Numbered from the stretch's first letter, positions 36,475 to 46,589 are shown. The stretch is 64,000 nt of DNA from Defluviimonas sp. SAOS-178_SWC (GCF_039830135.1 NZ_CP156081.1:2962001-3026000), one strand, 5' to 3'. The notes: generated from the letters alone by a model not told the origin. Numbers and translations: made by a program.

Positions 36475-37515
36475 TCAGTACGGCATCGGATGCGCCTTGT
36501 GCGCCTCCGCGATCTCGGCCAGAACCTCGTCGGAAAGCACGACATCAGCAGCCCCCAGCGCATTTTCGAGTTGCGGCAAAGTCGTCGCCCCGAAGATCGG
36601 CACGACCGGGAACGGCCGCGTCATCACCCAGGCCACCGCCATCTGCGCAGGGTCGAGGCCATGGCGGCTGGCAATGCCGAGATAGGCCGAGACCGCCTCC
36701 CAGACCCGCGGCGTGATCCGGCCGCCAAGTGCGGCGTTGCCTTCGCGCCGCGACCCGGCCGGGATCACGTCGCCGGCATATTTCCCGGTCAGAAGCCCCG
36801 CCCCCATCGGCGAGAACGCCAGAAGCGTGACCTTCTCGTTATGGCCGAGCTCCGCCAGATCGGTGTCGTAGAGGCGGCAGAGGAGCGAGTATTCGTTCTG
36901 AACCGACAGCGGCCTCGGGCCGAGCCCCTCTCCGGACAGCCTCAGCCACTGCGAGAGCCCCCAGGTGCTTTCGTTCGACAGGCCCCAGTCGCGGATCTTG
37001 CCCTCGGATTTCAGTGCGGCCAGCGTCTCCAGGCATTCCGCCATGTTGGCGAGGATCGCCGCGCGGTCCTGCTTGCGCGGATCGAAGCCCCAGTTCTGCC
37101 GGAACATGTAGCTGCCCCGGTTCGGCCAGTGGAACTGGTAAAGATCGACATAATCCGTGCGGAGCCGCGTCAATGCCGCCTCGATCTCGCGCCGGATCGA
37201 GGCGCCGGTGATCTCCTCGCCGCCGCGTGCCATACCGCCTTCGCCGCCGATCTTCGTGGCGATCACCCAGTCGTCGCGCCGGCCGCCCTTCGCGATCCAG
37301 TTGCCGATGATCTCCTCGGTGCGCCCGATCGTCTCGGCCCGCACCGGATTGACCGGATACATCTCGGCCGTATCCATGAAATTGATGCCGCGCTCGGCGG
37401 CCATGTCGATCTGGGCATGCGCCTCTGCCTCCGGCGTCTGGTTGCCCCAGGTCATCGTCCCGAGGCAAAGAGCCGATACCGACGGCCCGTCGGCCCCGAG
37501 TGTCACGCGCTTCAT
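36475..37515 (-). CDS. Aldo/keto reductase (Tas-like)
   Basis: 346 residues, NADPH-dependent (beta-alpha)8 barrel. Tetrad residues visible: Asp in FMDTAEMYP with the catalytic Tyr, Lys in VIATKIGG, His in YQFHWPNRG. LGTMTWGNQTPEAEAHAQIDMA and PNRGSYMF place it close to E. coli Tas. The ATG at 37515 (MKRVTLGADGPSVSAL) is used. Stands alone, convergent with the XRE gene. Substrate unknown. Confidence 0.9.
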   Translation of the reverse strand: MKRVTLGADGPSVSALCLGTMTWGNQTPEAEAHAQIDMAAERGINFMDTAEMYPVNPVRAETIGRTEEIIGNWIAKGGRRDDWVIATKIGGEGGMARGGEEITGASIRREIEAALTRLRTDYVDLYQFHWPNRGSYMFRQNWGFDPRKQDRAAILANMAECLETLAALKSEGKIRDWGLSNESTWGLSQWLRLSGEGLGPRPLSVQNEYSLLCRLYDTDLAELGHNEKVTLLAFSPMGAGLLTGKYAGDVIPAGSRREGNAALGGRITPRVWEAVSAYLGIASRHGLDPAQMAVAWVMTRPFPVVPIFGATTLPQLENALGAADVVLSDEVLAEIAEAHKAHPMPY

Positions 37516-37601
37516 CGCATCCCATCCCTTGCTTCCCGGCCGCACCCTAACGCTTCAGGCGACCGGGGCAAGGCGCGACGGCGACGGCCCGCCGGTCCCG
37601 G

Positions 37602-38036
37602 TCAGGGCCTCACATAGGCGTAGCCGAGCTCCTGAAGCTCCACGAGGCGCACGACGCCCGACGGAACGACGGTCGCCTCGCTCATCAGCTTGATCGGGTG
37701 CCCGGCCTTCTTTTCCATCCCGGCGAGCGTGTTGGCGCAGGCCGCGAAGGTCATGTGCTGGATCTCCAGCGACATCGCAGAGATGCGGTCGGCCACCGGG
37801 CTCGTCCCGTCGACGAGCATCTTGAGACCGGGACCGTAGGCCACGAGTTCGATGTCCACCTCGTCCCCCTGCTCGGCGTAGTAGGCGGAGACGTTCTGTG
37901 CGTTGTTCAGCACCATGTTCATCACCGCCGGATCGTCCTGAGAGATATGGAGCGCGATATGGTGGGTGACGCCGGCCGCGAACGAAGCGGTTGCGCTGGC
38001 CATCACGGCAAGAAAGGCGAGTACGGGTCGTTTCAT
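37602..38036 (-). CDS. Exported DsrE-like protein
   Basis: 144 residues with signal peptide (MKRPVLAFLAVMASATASFA). The mature part (HHIALHISQDDPAVMNMVLNNAQNVSAYYAEQGDEVDIELVAYGPGLKML, FAACANTLAGMEKKAG) matches the DsrE/YchN-like fold with the conserved Cys of the FxACxNT region. Such exported forms lie near sulfur-oxidation or stress genes; none is adjacent here. Function unknown. Confidence 0.78.
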   Translation of the reverse strand: MKRPVLAFLAVMASATASFAAGVTHHIALHISQDDPAVMNMVLNNAQNVSAYYAEQGDEVDIELVAYGPGLKMLVDGTSPVADRISAMSLEIQHMTFAACANTLAGMEKKAGHPIKLMSEATVVPSGVVRLVELQELGYAYVRP

Positions 38037-38137
38037 GGTTTCCTCCCTGTTCGACGTGATCATAGTGTTATTCGAATATTTCTACCTGTCGAGAATTTCC
38101 TGCGTGCCGCACGAACGACGGGCACTTGCACGATTGA

Positions 38138-38152
38138 GAACATAAAGGGAAC
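38138..38152. promoter_or_regulatory. LexA (SOS) box upstream of imuA
   Basis: GAAC (38138-38141), seven bases, GAAC (38149-38152): exact reverse complement of GTTC-N7-GTTC, 16 bases before the imuA ATG, in position to block transcription. Confidence 0.8.
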
Positions 38153-38168
38153 ATACTATACTCGCCCC

Positions 38169-38840
38169 ATGCCGACTCACGCCCTTGCCCAGATCATCTC
38201 GCGCCACCAGCGCCGCCCCCGTGCCGGGCTGCCTTTCCTCGGCGCGCTCTCGCTGGCGCGGGCCAGGGTGCACGAATTCTGTGGTCCGGCCCGCCGCACG
38301 CTGGCGCTGATGGCGGCGCGGGGAACGGAGGGGCCGGTGCTCTGGCTGCGGCCCGGCTGGCTGCCGGACCGGCTCTTTCCCGAAGGCGTCGTCTCGATCA
38401 TCGAACCGGGGCGGCTGATCTTCGTCACTCCGCGCCGGCCCGAAGACCTCCTGTGGTGCTTCGAGGAGGCGCTGCGCGGCGGCGCCACGGCGCTCGTCGT
38501 CGCCGAACTGCCGGAACCGCCGCGCCTCACCCCGGTGCGGCGGCTGCAACTCGCCGCCGAAACCGGCGCCGAGGAGGGGCGCGTCATCCCGACCGGGCTG
38601 ATGCTGACCCCCGGCGACGGCGGGGCGCAGGGCGTCGAAAGCCGCTGGCGCCTCCTGCCCCGGCATGGGGAAGACACGACGCGCTGGCAGCTCGACCTGC
38701 TGCGCGCCCGCAGCGATCCGCCGGGCAGCTGGATGCTCGCCGCCTGCGACGACCGGCCGGGCTTCACCCTCGCCCGGATCCGAAGCACCGGGGCGGACGA
38801 TCACGCGGAAATGACCGCCGCAGCGGCCGGAGGGGTATAG
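38169..38840 (+). CDS. imuA: ImuA-like SOS mutagenesis protein
   Basis: 223 residues similar to ImuA, the RecA/SulA-like accessory of the ImuA-ImuB-DnaE2 mutasome. Seen: VHEFCGPARRTLALMAARGTEGPVLWLRPGW, GRLIFVTPRRPEDLLWCFEEALRGGATALVVAELPEPPRLTPVRRLQLAAE, and TGLMLTPGDGGAQGVESRWRL. There is no P-loop, as expected for ImuA. The LexA box at 38138 supports SOS control. imuB and dnaE2, which normally follow in one operon, are absent; YceI follows instead, so it is an orphan copy. Confidence 0.78.
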   Translation: MPTHALAQIISRHQRRPRAGLPFLGALSLARARVHEFCGPARRTLALMAARGTEGPVLWLRPGWLPDRLFPEGVVSIIEPGRLIFVTPRRPEDLLWCFEEALRGGATALVVAELPEPPRLTPVRRLQLAAETGAEEGRVIPTGLMLTPGDGGAQGVESRWRLLPRHGEDTTRWQLDLLRARSDPPGSWMLAACDDRPGFTLARIRSTGADDHAEMTAAAAGGV

Positions 38841-38880
38841 TCTGAACGCTGTCCGGCACCGCGCCGGCCGGAGATCGCCG

Positions 38881-39444
38881 ATGCGCCCCCTCCTCCTCGC
38901 CCTGATGCTCGCGGCGGCCTCTCCGGCGGTCGCCGCGCCGATCCGCTACCACTACGACGCCGCCGGCTCCACCGTCGGGTTCGAGGCGGATTTCGGCCAG
39001 ACCCCGATCCGTGGCCAGATGCCGGTCGCCGACATCACCCTCGCACTCGATTTCGACCGCGTCGCGGCAAGCCATGTCGAGGTCACGCTCGATGCCGCGG
39101 CGGCGCGCGCCAACATTCCCTTCGCCACCCAGGCGATGAAGGGCGAGGACGTGCTGGCGACGAGGGACCATCCCCAGATCCGGTTCGAGAGCACCTCGGT
39201 CCGCCCCACCGATACCGGCGCCGAGATCACCGGCCGCCTCACGATTCGCGGCATCAGCCACGAGGCGGTGCTCGACGCGGTTCTCTACCGCCCGCCAGGC
39301 AGCGATCCGGTCGAACGCGACGACCTGAAGATCCTGCTGACCGGCGCGGTCAGCCGGTCGGCCTTCGGCGCCACGGGTTTCGCCCACCTCGTCGGCGACC
39401 AGGTGCGGCTGAAGATCCTCGCCCATATCCGCCGCGCGGGATAG
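38881..39444 (+). CDS. YceI family periplasmic protein
   Basis: 187 residues with signal peptide (MRPLLLALMLAAASPAVA). Mature domain has the YceI lipocalin-like order: YHYDAAGSTVGFEADFGQTPIRGQM, ATQAMKGEDVLATRDHPQIRFESTSV, ITGRLTIRGISHEAVLDAV and LTGAVSRSAFGATGF. These proteins bind polyisoprenoid or amphiphilic molecules in the periplasm. It begins 40 bases after imuA and may be co-transcribed. Confidence 0.88.
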   Translation: MRPLLLALMLAAASPAVAAPIRYHYDAAGSTVGFEADFGQTPIRGQMPVADITLALDFDRVAASHVEVTLDAAAARANIPFATQAMKGEDVLATRDHPQIRFESTSVRPTDTGAEITGRLTIRGISHEAVLDAVLYRPPGSDPVERDDLKILLTGAVSRSAFGATGFAHLVGDQVRLKILAHIRRAG

Positions 39445-39600
39445 GCCGCGCCGCCGGCTTCCCGTCCTCCGGGCTAACTTAGGATCGGCTCCAACGGGCG
39501 GGACAGGGTTGTCGACGGCACACCACCGGATCGCAAAAATCCCTATGCAAACGACAGCGGCGGGAGGACACTCGATCGACAACGGGAAGAGGGACACGAC

Positions 39601-40236
39601 ATGGCACTTCAAGTCATCGGCTCCGGGTTCGGCAGGACCGGTACGAAAAGCCTGAAGGCGGCTCTCGAACGGCTGGGCTTCGGCCACTGCCATCACATGC
39701 ACGAGATCGTGGAAAACCCCGGTCAGGTTGTCCATTGGCAGACCCTCGCGGCCGGCGGCGATGTGGATTGGGAAACCGTCTTTGCCGGCTATACCTCACA
39801 GGTGGACTGGCCCGGGGCGCATGTCTGGCGCGAACTGGCCGGGGCCTTTCCAGATGCGAAGGTCGTCCACACCGTCCGCCCGGAAGAGACCTGGTGGGCG
39901 AGCTTCGACAAGACCATCGGCAAGCTGATGGCCCGGTACGAGGACCTGCCGCTGCCGCCACACATCCGCGACATCCTCTCGGCATGGAACGATCTGGCCG
40001 GCAAGGGCACGTTCGGCGGCATCCTGAACGACAGGGAAATCGGCCTCACCGCCTTCCGCCGCCGCACCGAAGACGTCCGCGAGGCGCTGCCACCCGAACG
40101 CCTCCTCGTCTTCGATGTGGCCGAGGGTTGGGGACCGCTTTGTGCGTTCCTCGACGTTGACGTTCCGGACGAACCCTTCCCCCACCACAACCTGCGCGCC
40201 GACTTCTGGGAGGTTCTGGGCGGCGAGCCCGCCTGA
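39601..40236 (+). CDS. Sulfotransferase-like protein (Sulfotransfer_4 type)
   Basis: 211 residues. GSGFGRTGTKSLKAALERLGFGHCHHMHE is the P-loop-like PAPS-binding start of this family; VVHTVRPEETWWASFDKTIGKL is the 3'-phosphate region and the end reads FDVAEGWGPLCAFLDVDVPDEPFPHHN. It may transfer sulfate to an unknown acceptor. A second, unrelated sulfotransferase lies at 60416. Stands alone. Confidence 0.8.
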   Translation: MALQVIGSGFGRTGTKSLKAALERLGFGHCHHMHEIVENPGQVVHWQTLAAGGDVDWETVFAGYTSQVDWPGAHVWRELAGAFPDAKVVHTVRPEETWWASFDKTIGKLMARYEDLPLPPHIRDILSAWNDLAGKGTFGGILNDREIGLTAFRRRTEDVREALPPERLLVFDVAEGWGPLCAFLDVDVPDEPFPHHNLRADFWEVLGGEPA

Positions 40237-40385
40237 CGGCACGACCCTTGCCGCAGGCGCTCTGGCACATCCGGGCGCGGCAACGCGGCCAGCCCCGGGT
40301 GGAAATCGGACCAAACCTGCGAATACGGCTGGGCATTCCCGCACGCAGGCGACATGGTTGCGGTGATCCAACAGCCCGACACGCC

Positions 40386-41609
40386 ATGCGCCTCCTGATC
40401 TCCTTCGCCGCCCTTTTCCTCTCGGTCATCTTCCTGCAACTCGGCACCGGCGGCGTGGCGCCGCTCGACGCGCTTTCGGGCGTGGCGCTGGATTTCTCGA
40501 AGGCCGAGATCGGCACCCTCGGCTCAGCGCATTTCTTCGGCTTCTTCATCGGCTGCTGGTGGGCGCCACGGCTGATGGGCGCGGTCGGCCATTCCCGCGC
40601 CTTCGCCGCCTTCACCGCCGCCGGAACGATCGGGCTCATCGCGCACATGATGATCGTCCATCCCTATGCTTGGGCGCTCCTGCGCATGCTTTCGGGCCTC
40701 TGCGTCGCCGGCTGCTACACGATCATCGAGGCCTGGCTCCAGGCCAAGGTCACGAACGAGACGCGGGGCCGCGCGATGGGGATCTACCGGATCGTCGACA
40801 CGACGGGCTCGCTCGGCGCGCAGCTCGTCATCGGTATCCTGAGCCCGGCCACCTATTTCTCCTACAACCTCCTCGCCATCCTCTGCTGCGCGGCGCTCCT
40901 GCCCGTCACGGTCAGCAAGGCGGAACAGCCCGACATGCCGCCCGCGCCCCGGCTCCGCCCCGGCCTCGCCTGGGCCCGCTCGCCGCTCGCCTCGCTGGGG
41001 GTCGTGGTCTCGGGCATCACCTCGGCGGCCTTCCGCATGGTCGGCCCGATCTACGGGATCGAGGTCGGGCTTTCGGCCGACATGATCGCGCTCTTTCTCG
41101 CGGCCTATGTTCTCGGCGGGGCGCTGGTGCAGTTCCCCATCGGCTGGCTCGCCGACAAATACGACCGCCGTCATGTTCTCATCGCGATTTCCGGCGCCGG
41201 GATCGCCGCCTGCGCACTGACCGTGGGCCTGTCGGGCATGGGCACCGTCCCGGTCTTCCTCGCCGCCGCGCTCTTCGGCGCCGCCACCCTGCCCGTCTAT
41301 TCGATCTCCACCGCCCACGCCCACGACTTCGCCGACAGCGCCGAGCGGGTGGAGCTGTCGGCGGCGCTGATGTTCCTTTACGCGATCGGCGCCATCGCCT
41401 CGCCGCTCATCGCGTCGACGCTGATCGACGCGTTCGGCGCCTCCGCGATGTTCACCTTCATCGCGCTCGCCCACCTCCTTCTCATCGGCTTCGGCCTACT
41501 GAGGATGTGGAGCCGGCCCGCGCCCTCGGCGCGCACGCGTTATGTCTACACGCCCCGGACGTCCTTCCTTGGCGGCCGGCTCTTCGGCCGTGCGCGCGAC
41601 GACCGCTGA
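40386..41609 (+). CDS. MFS transporter (YcaD-like)
   Basis: 407 residues, twelve hydrophobic helices. Loop 2-3 motif appears as [29 protein letters not shown]; helix 4-5 [38 protein letters not shown]; helix 8-9 [17 protein letters not shown]. Resembles the YcaD / major facilitator branch of unknown substrate. ATG 40386 is chosen because it begins the first helix; the open frame extends 46 codons upstream without membrane character. 72 bases before metG. Confidence 0.88.
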   Translation: MRLLISFAALFLSVIFLQLGTGGVAPLDALSGVALDFSKAEIGTLGSAHFFGFFIGCWWAPRLMGAVGHSRAFAAFTAAGTIGLIAHMMIVHPYAWALLRMLSGLCVAGCYTIIEAWLQAKVTNETRGRAMGIYRIVDTTGSLGAQLVIGILSPATYFSYNLLAILCCAALLPVTVSKAEQPDMPPAPRLRPGLAWARSPLASLGVVVSGITSAAFRMVGPIYGIEVGLSADMIALFLAAYVLGGALVQFPIGWLADKYDRRHVLIAISGAGIAACALTVGLSGMGTVPVFLAAALFGAATLPVYSISTAHAHDFADSAERVELSAALMFLYAIGAIASPLIASTLIDAFGASAMFTFIALAHLLLIGFGLLRMWSRPAPSARTRYVYTPRTSFLGGRLFGRARDDR

Positions 41610-41680
41610 GACCGCCAAGCCTCTGGCCCTTCCCCGACAAAGCCGCTAAATCGGCGCCAACGGCACGAAAAGGCGCGCAT

Positions 41681-43399
41681 ATGTCCCGGATTCTGATCAC
41701 CTCGGCGATCCCCTACATCAACGGCATCAAGCACCTCGGCAATCTGGTGGGCTCGCAGCTCCCGGCCGATCTCTACGCGCGCTACATGCGCATGCGCGGG
41801 CATGAGGTGATGTTCATCTGCGCCACCGACGAACACGGCACCCCGGCTGAGCTTGCCGCCGCCAAGGCCGGCAAGCCGGTGGCCGAGTATTGCGCCGAAA
41901 TGTGGCAGGTGCAGTCGGACCTCGCCAAGGGCTTTCGCCTCTCCTTCGACCATTTCGGCCGCTCGTCGAGTGCGCGCAACCGCGCCCTCACCCAGCATTT
42001 CGCCAAGCGGCTTGCGGAAAACGGCTTCATCGAGGAAGTGACAGAGAAACAGGTCTTCTCCGTCGCCGACAACCGCTTCCTGCCCGATCGCTACATCGAG
42101 GGCACCTGCCCCAATTGCGGCTACGACAGGGCGCGCGGCGATCAGTGCGAGAACTGCACCAAGCAGCTCGACCCGACCGACCTCATCAACCCGCGCTCGG
42201 CCATCTCCGGCTCGACCGAGCTCGAGGTGCGCGAGACCAGGCACCTCTACCTCAGGCAGAAGGCGCTGAAGGGCGAGATCTCGGACTGGATCGACAGCAA
42301 GACCGACTGGCCGGTCCTCACCACCTCCATCGCCAGGAAATGGCTGAACGACGGCGAAGGCTTGCAAGACCGCGGCATCACCCGCGACCTCTCCTGGGGC
42401 GTGCCCGTTCAATTCGACGGCGCGCCGTGGTCGGGGATGGACGGCAAGGTGTTCTATGTCTGGTTCGACGCGCCCATCGAGTACATCGCCGCGACAGCGG
42501 AATGGGCCGACGCCAACGGGCTGTCCGATGACGCCTGGCAGCGCTGGTGGCGGACCGACAGGGGCGCGGAGGACGTGACCTATGTGGAATTCATGGGCAA
42601 GGACAACGTGCCCTTCCACACGCTTTCCTTCCCCGCGACGATCATGGGATCGCGCGAGGCGTGGAAGCTTGTCGACTACATCAAGTCGTTCAACTACCTG
42701 AACTATGATGGCGGCCAGTTCTCCACCTCGCAAGGACGCGGCGTCTTCATGGATCAGGCACTGTCGATCCTGCCGGCCGATTACTGGCGCTGGTGGCTTC
42801 TGAGCCATGCCCCCGAAAGCTCCGACAGCGAGTTCACCTGGGAAAATTTCCAGGCGAGCGTCAACAAGGATCTCGCCGACGTCCTCGGCAACTTCGTCAG
42901 CCGTATCACCAAGTTCTGCCGCTCGAAATACGGCGAGGCGGTGCCGGAGGGCGGCACGCTCGATGATCGCGCCCTTGCCCTGATCGACGAGCTGGAGACC
43001 CGCACCCGCGCCTACGAGGCGCATATGGAGGCGATGGACATCCGCAAGGCCGCGACCGAGCTTCGCACGATCTGGGCCGCCGGCAACGAATACCTGCAAT
43101 CCGCCGCGCCCTGGACCGTCCACAAGACCGACCCGGAGGCCGCCGCCGCGATGGTGCGCCTGTCGCTGAACCTCGTCCGCCTCTACGCGATCCTGTCGGA
43201 ACCCTTCATCCCGGATGCCAGCGCCAAGATGCTCGCCGGCATGAAGACCGACGACCGCACCTGGCCCGGCCCCGTCGCCGAAGCGCTGACCGTCCTGGAA
43301 CCCGGCCACGCCTTCGAGACGCCCGAGGTCCTCTTCGCCAAGATCGCCGACGAGGAGCGCGAGGACTGGCAGAAGCGGTTCGCGGGCGTTCGGACTTAA
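41681..43399 (+). CDS. metG: Methionyl-tRNA synthetase
   Basis: 572 residues, class I aminoacyl-tRNA synthetase charging initiator and elongator tRNA-Met. HIGH-type motif in [25 protein letters not shown], zinc knuckles [22 protein letters not shown]-type loop as [15 protein letters not shown], and [20 protein letters not shown]. The FSTS form of the signature belongs to the alphaproteobacterial/archaeal-like type. The ATG at 41681 starts [18 protein letters not shown]; the open frame upstream is a shadow within the MFS gene. Confidence 0.97.
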   Translation: MSRILITSAIPYINGIKHLGNLVGSQLPADLYARYMRMRGHEVMFICATDEHGTPAELAAAKAGKPVAEYCAEMWQVQSDLAKGFRLSFDHFGRSSSARNRALTQHFAKRLAENGFIEEVTEKQVFSVADNRFLPDRYIEGTCPNCGYDRARGDQCENCTKQLDPTDLINPRSAISGSTELEVRETRHLYLRQKALKGEISDWIDSKTDWPVLTTSIARKWLNDGEGLQDRGITRDLSWGVPVQFDGAPWSGMDGKVFYVWFDAPIEYIAATAEWADANGLSDDAWQRWWRTDRGAEDVTYVEFMGKDNVPFHTLSFPATIMGSREAWKLVDYIKSFNYLNYDGGQFSTSQGRGVFMDQALSILPADYWRWWLLSHAPESSDSEFTWENFQASVNKDLADVLGNFVSRITKFCRSKYGEAVPEGGTLDDRALALIDELETRTRAYEAHMEAMDIRKAATELRTIWAAGNEYLQSAAPWTVHKTDPEAAAAMVRLSLNLVRLYAILSEPFIPDASAKMLAGMKTDDRTWPGPVAEALTVLEPGHAFETPEVLFAKIADEEREDWQKRFAGVRT

Positions 43400-43432
43400 G
43401 GCGGGATATACCTTTCGTCCAGGCCCCGCGCC

Positions 43433-44248
43433 TCAGGCCCGCGCCGTCACCACGTTCGAGACATGCGGGAAGCGGATCGCGGTGCCGTCGTAGCCGCCGC
43501 CGAGCCCGGCCAGAAAATCGGCTATAGCGGCTGCGCGGGCGGCCTCGGTGCTTTTCGACAGCTTGTCGCCGGTATGCATGCCACCCATCGCGCCTTCGGC
43601 GAAGGCCCGCCCGTCTGGGTGGTAGAGCGTCAGGCTGACCTTCTCCACCGCGACATCCCGGAACCCGGCATCCGCGAAAAGCCCCCGGATCACCCCCCCG
43701 TCCGGCAGGCCGCAGATCGCCCGCACCGCCGCCCCGGCCTCGGGGCCGACGTGTTTCTCCAGCGTTTCCGCCTGCGCCCGAAGCTGGGGATTCTCCGCGA
43801 TCCCGGTCTGGACGCAGAACGCCACCCGCCCGCCGGGCCGCATGACCCGACGCAGCTCACCGAGGGCGGCGGGGCGATCGGGAAAGAACTGGAAGGCCTG
43901 CTGACAGAAGGCGACGTCGAAACAGTCGTCGGGCACCGGCAACTCAGCGGCGTCCGCCTCAATCCATGTCGCCTCGACGCCCGCCTCCTCGGATCGCGCG
44001 CGGGCCTCTGCCAGCATGTCGCCGTTGTAGTCGACACCGGTCAGGCTTCCCGGCCTTGCCCCGGCGGCGGCGACCTCGCGCGTGACAACGCCGGTGCCGC
44101 AGCCCAGATCGAGGATGTGCTCTCCGTCCCGAGGGTCTGCCCGGCGGATCAGCTCCCGTGCCCAGGGCCGGAAGATGACCGGAACCAGAACCGTCTCATA
44201 GCGGCTGGCAAACCGCGTCGGGCCGTCGCCCATGGTGTCGACCGTCAT
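43433..44248 (-). CDS. SAM-dependent methyltransferase (UbiE/Methyltransf_11-like)
   Basis: 271 residues with SAM motif I ILDLGCGTGVVTREVAAAG, motif II region WIEADAAELPVPDDCFDVAFCQQAFQFFPDR, and MRPGGRVAFCVQTG. The N-terminus YETVLVPVIFRPWARELI resembles the UbiE/menG-like class. The ATG at 44248 (MTVDTMGDGPTRF) is preceded by AAAGGGGGGCGCC. Convergent with metG. Substrate unknown. Confidence 0.85.
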   Translation of the reverse strand: MTVDTMGDGPTRFASRYETVLVPVIFRPWARELIRRADPRDGEHILDLGCGTGVVTREVAAAGARPGSLTGVDYNGDMLAEARARSEEAGVEATWIEADAAELPVPDDCFDVAFCQQAFQFFPDRPAALGELRRVMRPGGRVAFCVQTGIAENPQLRAQAETLEKHVGPEAGAAVRAICGLPDGGVIRGLFADAGFRDVAVEKVSLTLYHPDGRAFAEGAMGGMHTGDKLSKSTEAARAAAIADFLAGLGGGYDGTAIRFPHVSNVVTARA

Positions 44249-44418
44249 GGCGCCCCCCTTTCGCAAAACGGAAGTCTAACACGAAATCCGCCGCGACGGG
44301 ACTTCGGACGGAGCGGCGCCCTTTCCGCCTGCTCGCTCCGCAGTGCGGTCTGTAGCTACGGAAAAGCTACGCGAAACATACCCGGACATGACAGCATCCA
44401 CACCCGCGCCATCACGTG

Positions 44419-44444
44419 AAAAGGGCGGAGCTTTCGCCCCGCCC
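44419..44444 (-). terminator. Terminator of the cold-shock gene
   Basis: Reverse strand: GGGCGGGGC, GAAA tetraloop, GCTCCGCCC (one G-U pair), then TTTT at 44422-44419. It lies about 27 bases after the csp stop. Confidence 0.88.
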
Positions 44445-44470
44445 CTTTCCGAATTCCGATCAGCCTGAAA

Positions 44471-44677
44471 TCAGGCGAGCGCGAGGTTCGTCGCCGACTC
44501 GCGGCCATCGCGGCCAGCTTCGATGTCGAAGGTGACCTTCTGGCCGTCCTTCAGATCGCGGATGCCGGCGCGCTCAAGCGCCGAGATGTGAACGAACACG
44601 TCCTTCTTGCCCCCGTCGGGAGCGATGAAGCCGAAGCCTTTGGTAGCGTTGAACCATTTCACGGAGCCAGTCGCCAT
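44471..44677 (-). CDS. Cold-shock protein, CspA family
   Basis: 68 residues: [56 protein letters not shown]1 (KGFGFI) and RNP2 (VFVHIS) single-strand nucleic-acid motifs are intact. ATG 44677 has AGGAG nine bases upstream. About 185 bases separate it from the ushA-like terminator, leaving room for the long structured leader usual for csp genes. Confidence 0.95.
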   Translation of the reverse strand: MATGSVKWFNATKGFGFIAPDGGKKDVFVHISALERAGIRDLKDGQKVTFDIEAGRDGRESATNLALA

Positions 44678-44859
44678 CGTGATATCTCCTGTCATGTCAC
44701 CGCCCACACAGCGTGGCGGCCCGGCGCAGTCAGTCAGCAATCGAAGAACTGAGGCCGAGAACGGAGACAGCGGTCGATAGAGGTAACGTCGCGCGCTCCA
44801 TATGGGCCCGAAACTTCGAAAAAGCAAGGAACATCGGCGTTTCCGGCCTTTTCAGCGGC

Positions 44860-44891
44860 AAAAGGCGCGGCCCCTGGGCAAGGGCCGCGCC
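44860..44891 (-). terminator. Terminator of the 5'-nucleotidase gene
   Basis: Stem 44882-44891 with 44864-44873 (GGCGCGGCCC / GGGCCGCGCC), eight-base loop, followed on the reverse strand by TTTT (44863-44860). Begins about 20 bases after the stop. Confidence 0.9.
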
Positions 44892-44910
44892 GGCTTTGAC
44901 CACCGAACGG

Positions 44911-46437
44911 TCAGTTCGCGCCGAGGTTCTTGATCCGGCCCTCGACCCCGGTCGTGACCTTTCCGGCCGCGGCGATGTAATCCATCACGTCATTGGCCAT
45001 GAGGTTGCCATTCCCGGCATTGATGATCACCTTGCCTCCGCCGAGCGCGCCGTAACCGTCGCCGCCGCCAAGCATGTAGTCGTTGGTCGCGACCTTGTAG
45101 ACCTTGTCCATCTCGAGCGGCGCGCCACCGACCATCACCTCGGACACCCGCGACCCGGCGGGGGCCGAGGGATCGAAGGCAAAGGTCATGCCGGAGACCT
45201 GCGGGAAACGCCCCGCCCCCTTCTCCACCTGGCTGACCCCGTTTTCGAGCGCCGCGAGGATCTGCGAGCCCGGAAGCTCCGTCACCACCGTGACATTGCC
45301 GAAGGGAAGTTCGGTCAGGACGTCGCGGCGGGTCAGGACGGTGCCGGCGTCATAGGTCCGGTCGGCCCGGATGCCGCCGCCGTTGGTCAGCCCGATATCC
45401 GCCCCGGTCGCCGCGCGCATCGCGTCGGCGATCAGGTTGCCGACCGCCGATTCCTCCGCCCTGACGACATTGCGACGGGAATCGAGCGGCACGTCGGTGG
45501 TGCCGATCTCGACGTTCAGGCTCTCGTCGAGCTTGGTCGTGAACTGGTCGACCATCGCCTGCGTATCGGGGTCGGGCGTCACGGCCGCCGTGTCGATGAA
45601 CCGGAACGAAGGTATCCAGTCGATCGTGCGCTTGCCGTCCTTGTCCGCCCCGATCTCGACCATCAGGTCAACGGGCGACAGGAACCGCGCGTCCATCGAG
45701 GTCTCCACATAGACGGTCACGCCGTCATAGGCCGTCGCATAGGAGTGATCGTCACCCGACATGATCACGTCGAAGGCATGGCTCGCGATCAGCTTGCGGT
45801 CGTTGGCGACATCGGCCTGGACCACGCCGACGACGATGTCGGCCCCATCCTCGCGCGCCTGCCGCGCGGCGGCGATGCCGGTGTCGGCAGTCGACAGGAA
45901 CTTCAGGTCGCCGGGGCTCGACGTCTCGGGCGTCGTATCCTGGGCGACAGGGACCAGCGCCACCTTGAGGCCGCCGACCTCCTTCATCATGACGCCGCCG
46001 AGGCCCTCGATCGGTGAGCCGTCCGCGTTGGTGATGTTGACCGCCGCCCAGGGATATTTCGACGCCTTCATCTTCTCGAAGAAGTTCTCCGGCCCGAAAT
46101 CGAACTCATGGTTGCCCGGCACGGCGATGTCGAACGGTTCGAGGTTGGTCAGGTCGATGGTGTTCTGCCCCTTGTCGAAGCCTGACAGCAGAGACGGCGA
46201 CAGCATGTCCCCGTCGAACACATAAAGCGTGTTCGGATTGGCCGCGCGCTCCGCCTTCGCGACGGCATTGAGGCGGGCGAAACCGCCACGTCCGTTGTCG
46301 TCGGCAAAGGCATAGGCGTCACCGACACCAAGGATCGTCAGCTTCACGGTTTCGGCCTCGGCCGCGCCGATGGCGCCGACGCCCAGAATGCTCGCGCTCA
46401 GCAGCATGGCGGCAAATCTTCGAATACGGATGGTCAT
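44911..46437 (-). CDS. Periplasmic 5'-nucleotidase/UshA-like metallophosphatase
   Basis: 508 residues with signal peptide (MTIRIRRFAAMLLSASILGVGAIGAAEA). Metallophosphatase half: FDGDMLSPSLLSGF, VPGNHEFDFGPENF, VVGVVQADVANDRKL and GDDHSY. The C-terminal nucleotide-binding half: RAEESAVGNLIADAMRAATGADIGLTNGGGIRADR and TNDYMLGGGDGYGAL. The first metal motif, normally LxxNDxH, reads LGVGDAYAF, so one metal-1 Asp-x-His ligand is altered (Asp kept, His replaced). The typical GHSH is GDDH. It probably still hydrolyses nucleotides or related phosphoesters to salvage phosphate and nucleosides, with some change in metal site. Confidence 0.87.
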   Translation of the reverse strand: MTIRIRRFAAMLLSASILGVGAIGAAEAETVKLTILGVGDAYAFADDNGRGGFARLNAVAKAERAANPNTLYVFDGDMLSPSLLSGFDKGQNTIDLTNLEPFDIAVPGNHEFDFGPENFFEKMKASKYPWAAVNITNADGSPIEGLGGVMMKEVGGLKVALVPVAQDTTPETSSPGDLKFLSTADTGIAAARQAREDGADIVVGVVQADVANDRKLIASHAFDVIMSGDDHSYATAYDGVTVYVETSMDARFLSPVDLMVEIGADKDGKRTIDWIPSFRFIDTAAVTPDPDTQAMVDQFTTKLDESLNVEIGTTDVPLDSRRNVVRAEESAVGNLIADAMRAATGADIGLTNGGGIRADRTYDAGTVLTRRDVLTELPFGNVTVVTELPGSQILAALENGVSQVEKGAGRFPQVSGMTFAFDPSAPAGSRVSEVMVGGAPLEMDKVYKVATNDYMLGGGDGYGALGGGKVIINAGNGNLMANDVMDYIAAAGKVTTGVEGRIKNLGAN

Positions 46438-46589
46438 TCGTTCAATCTCCTGCTGGATCTTTATCCCGAGAGACTGCGACCTCTCCGGGCACGAGTCAAA
46501 GTCATTCGAACGCGACTCGGCGGAACATATGAAGAGGCGCCGCAAGCTCCGGCATTGACCCGGAGCAACGCGCGGGGCATGAGAGCGCC

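Noticed and set aside
40559..41680. Upstream in-frame extension of metG through the MFS gene
   Set aside because: Arg/Pro-rich shadow of the MFS gene in another frame; metG starts at 41681 with its conserved N-terminus.
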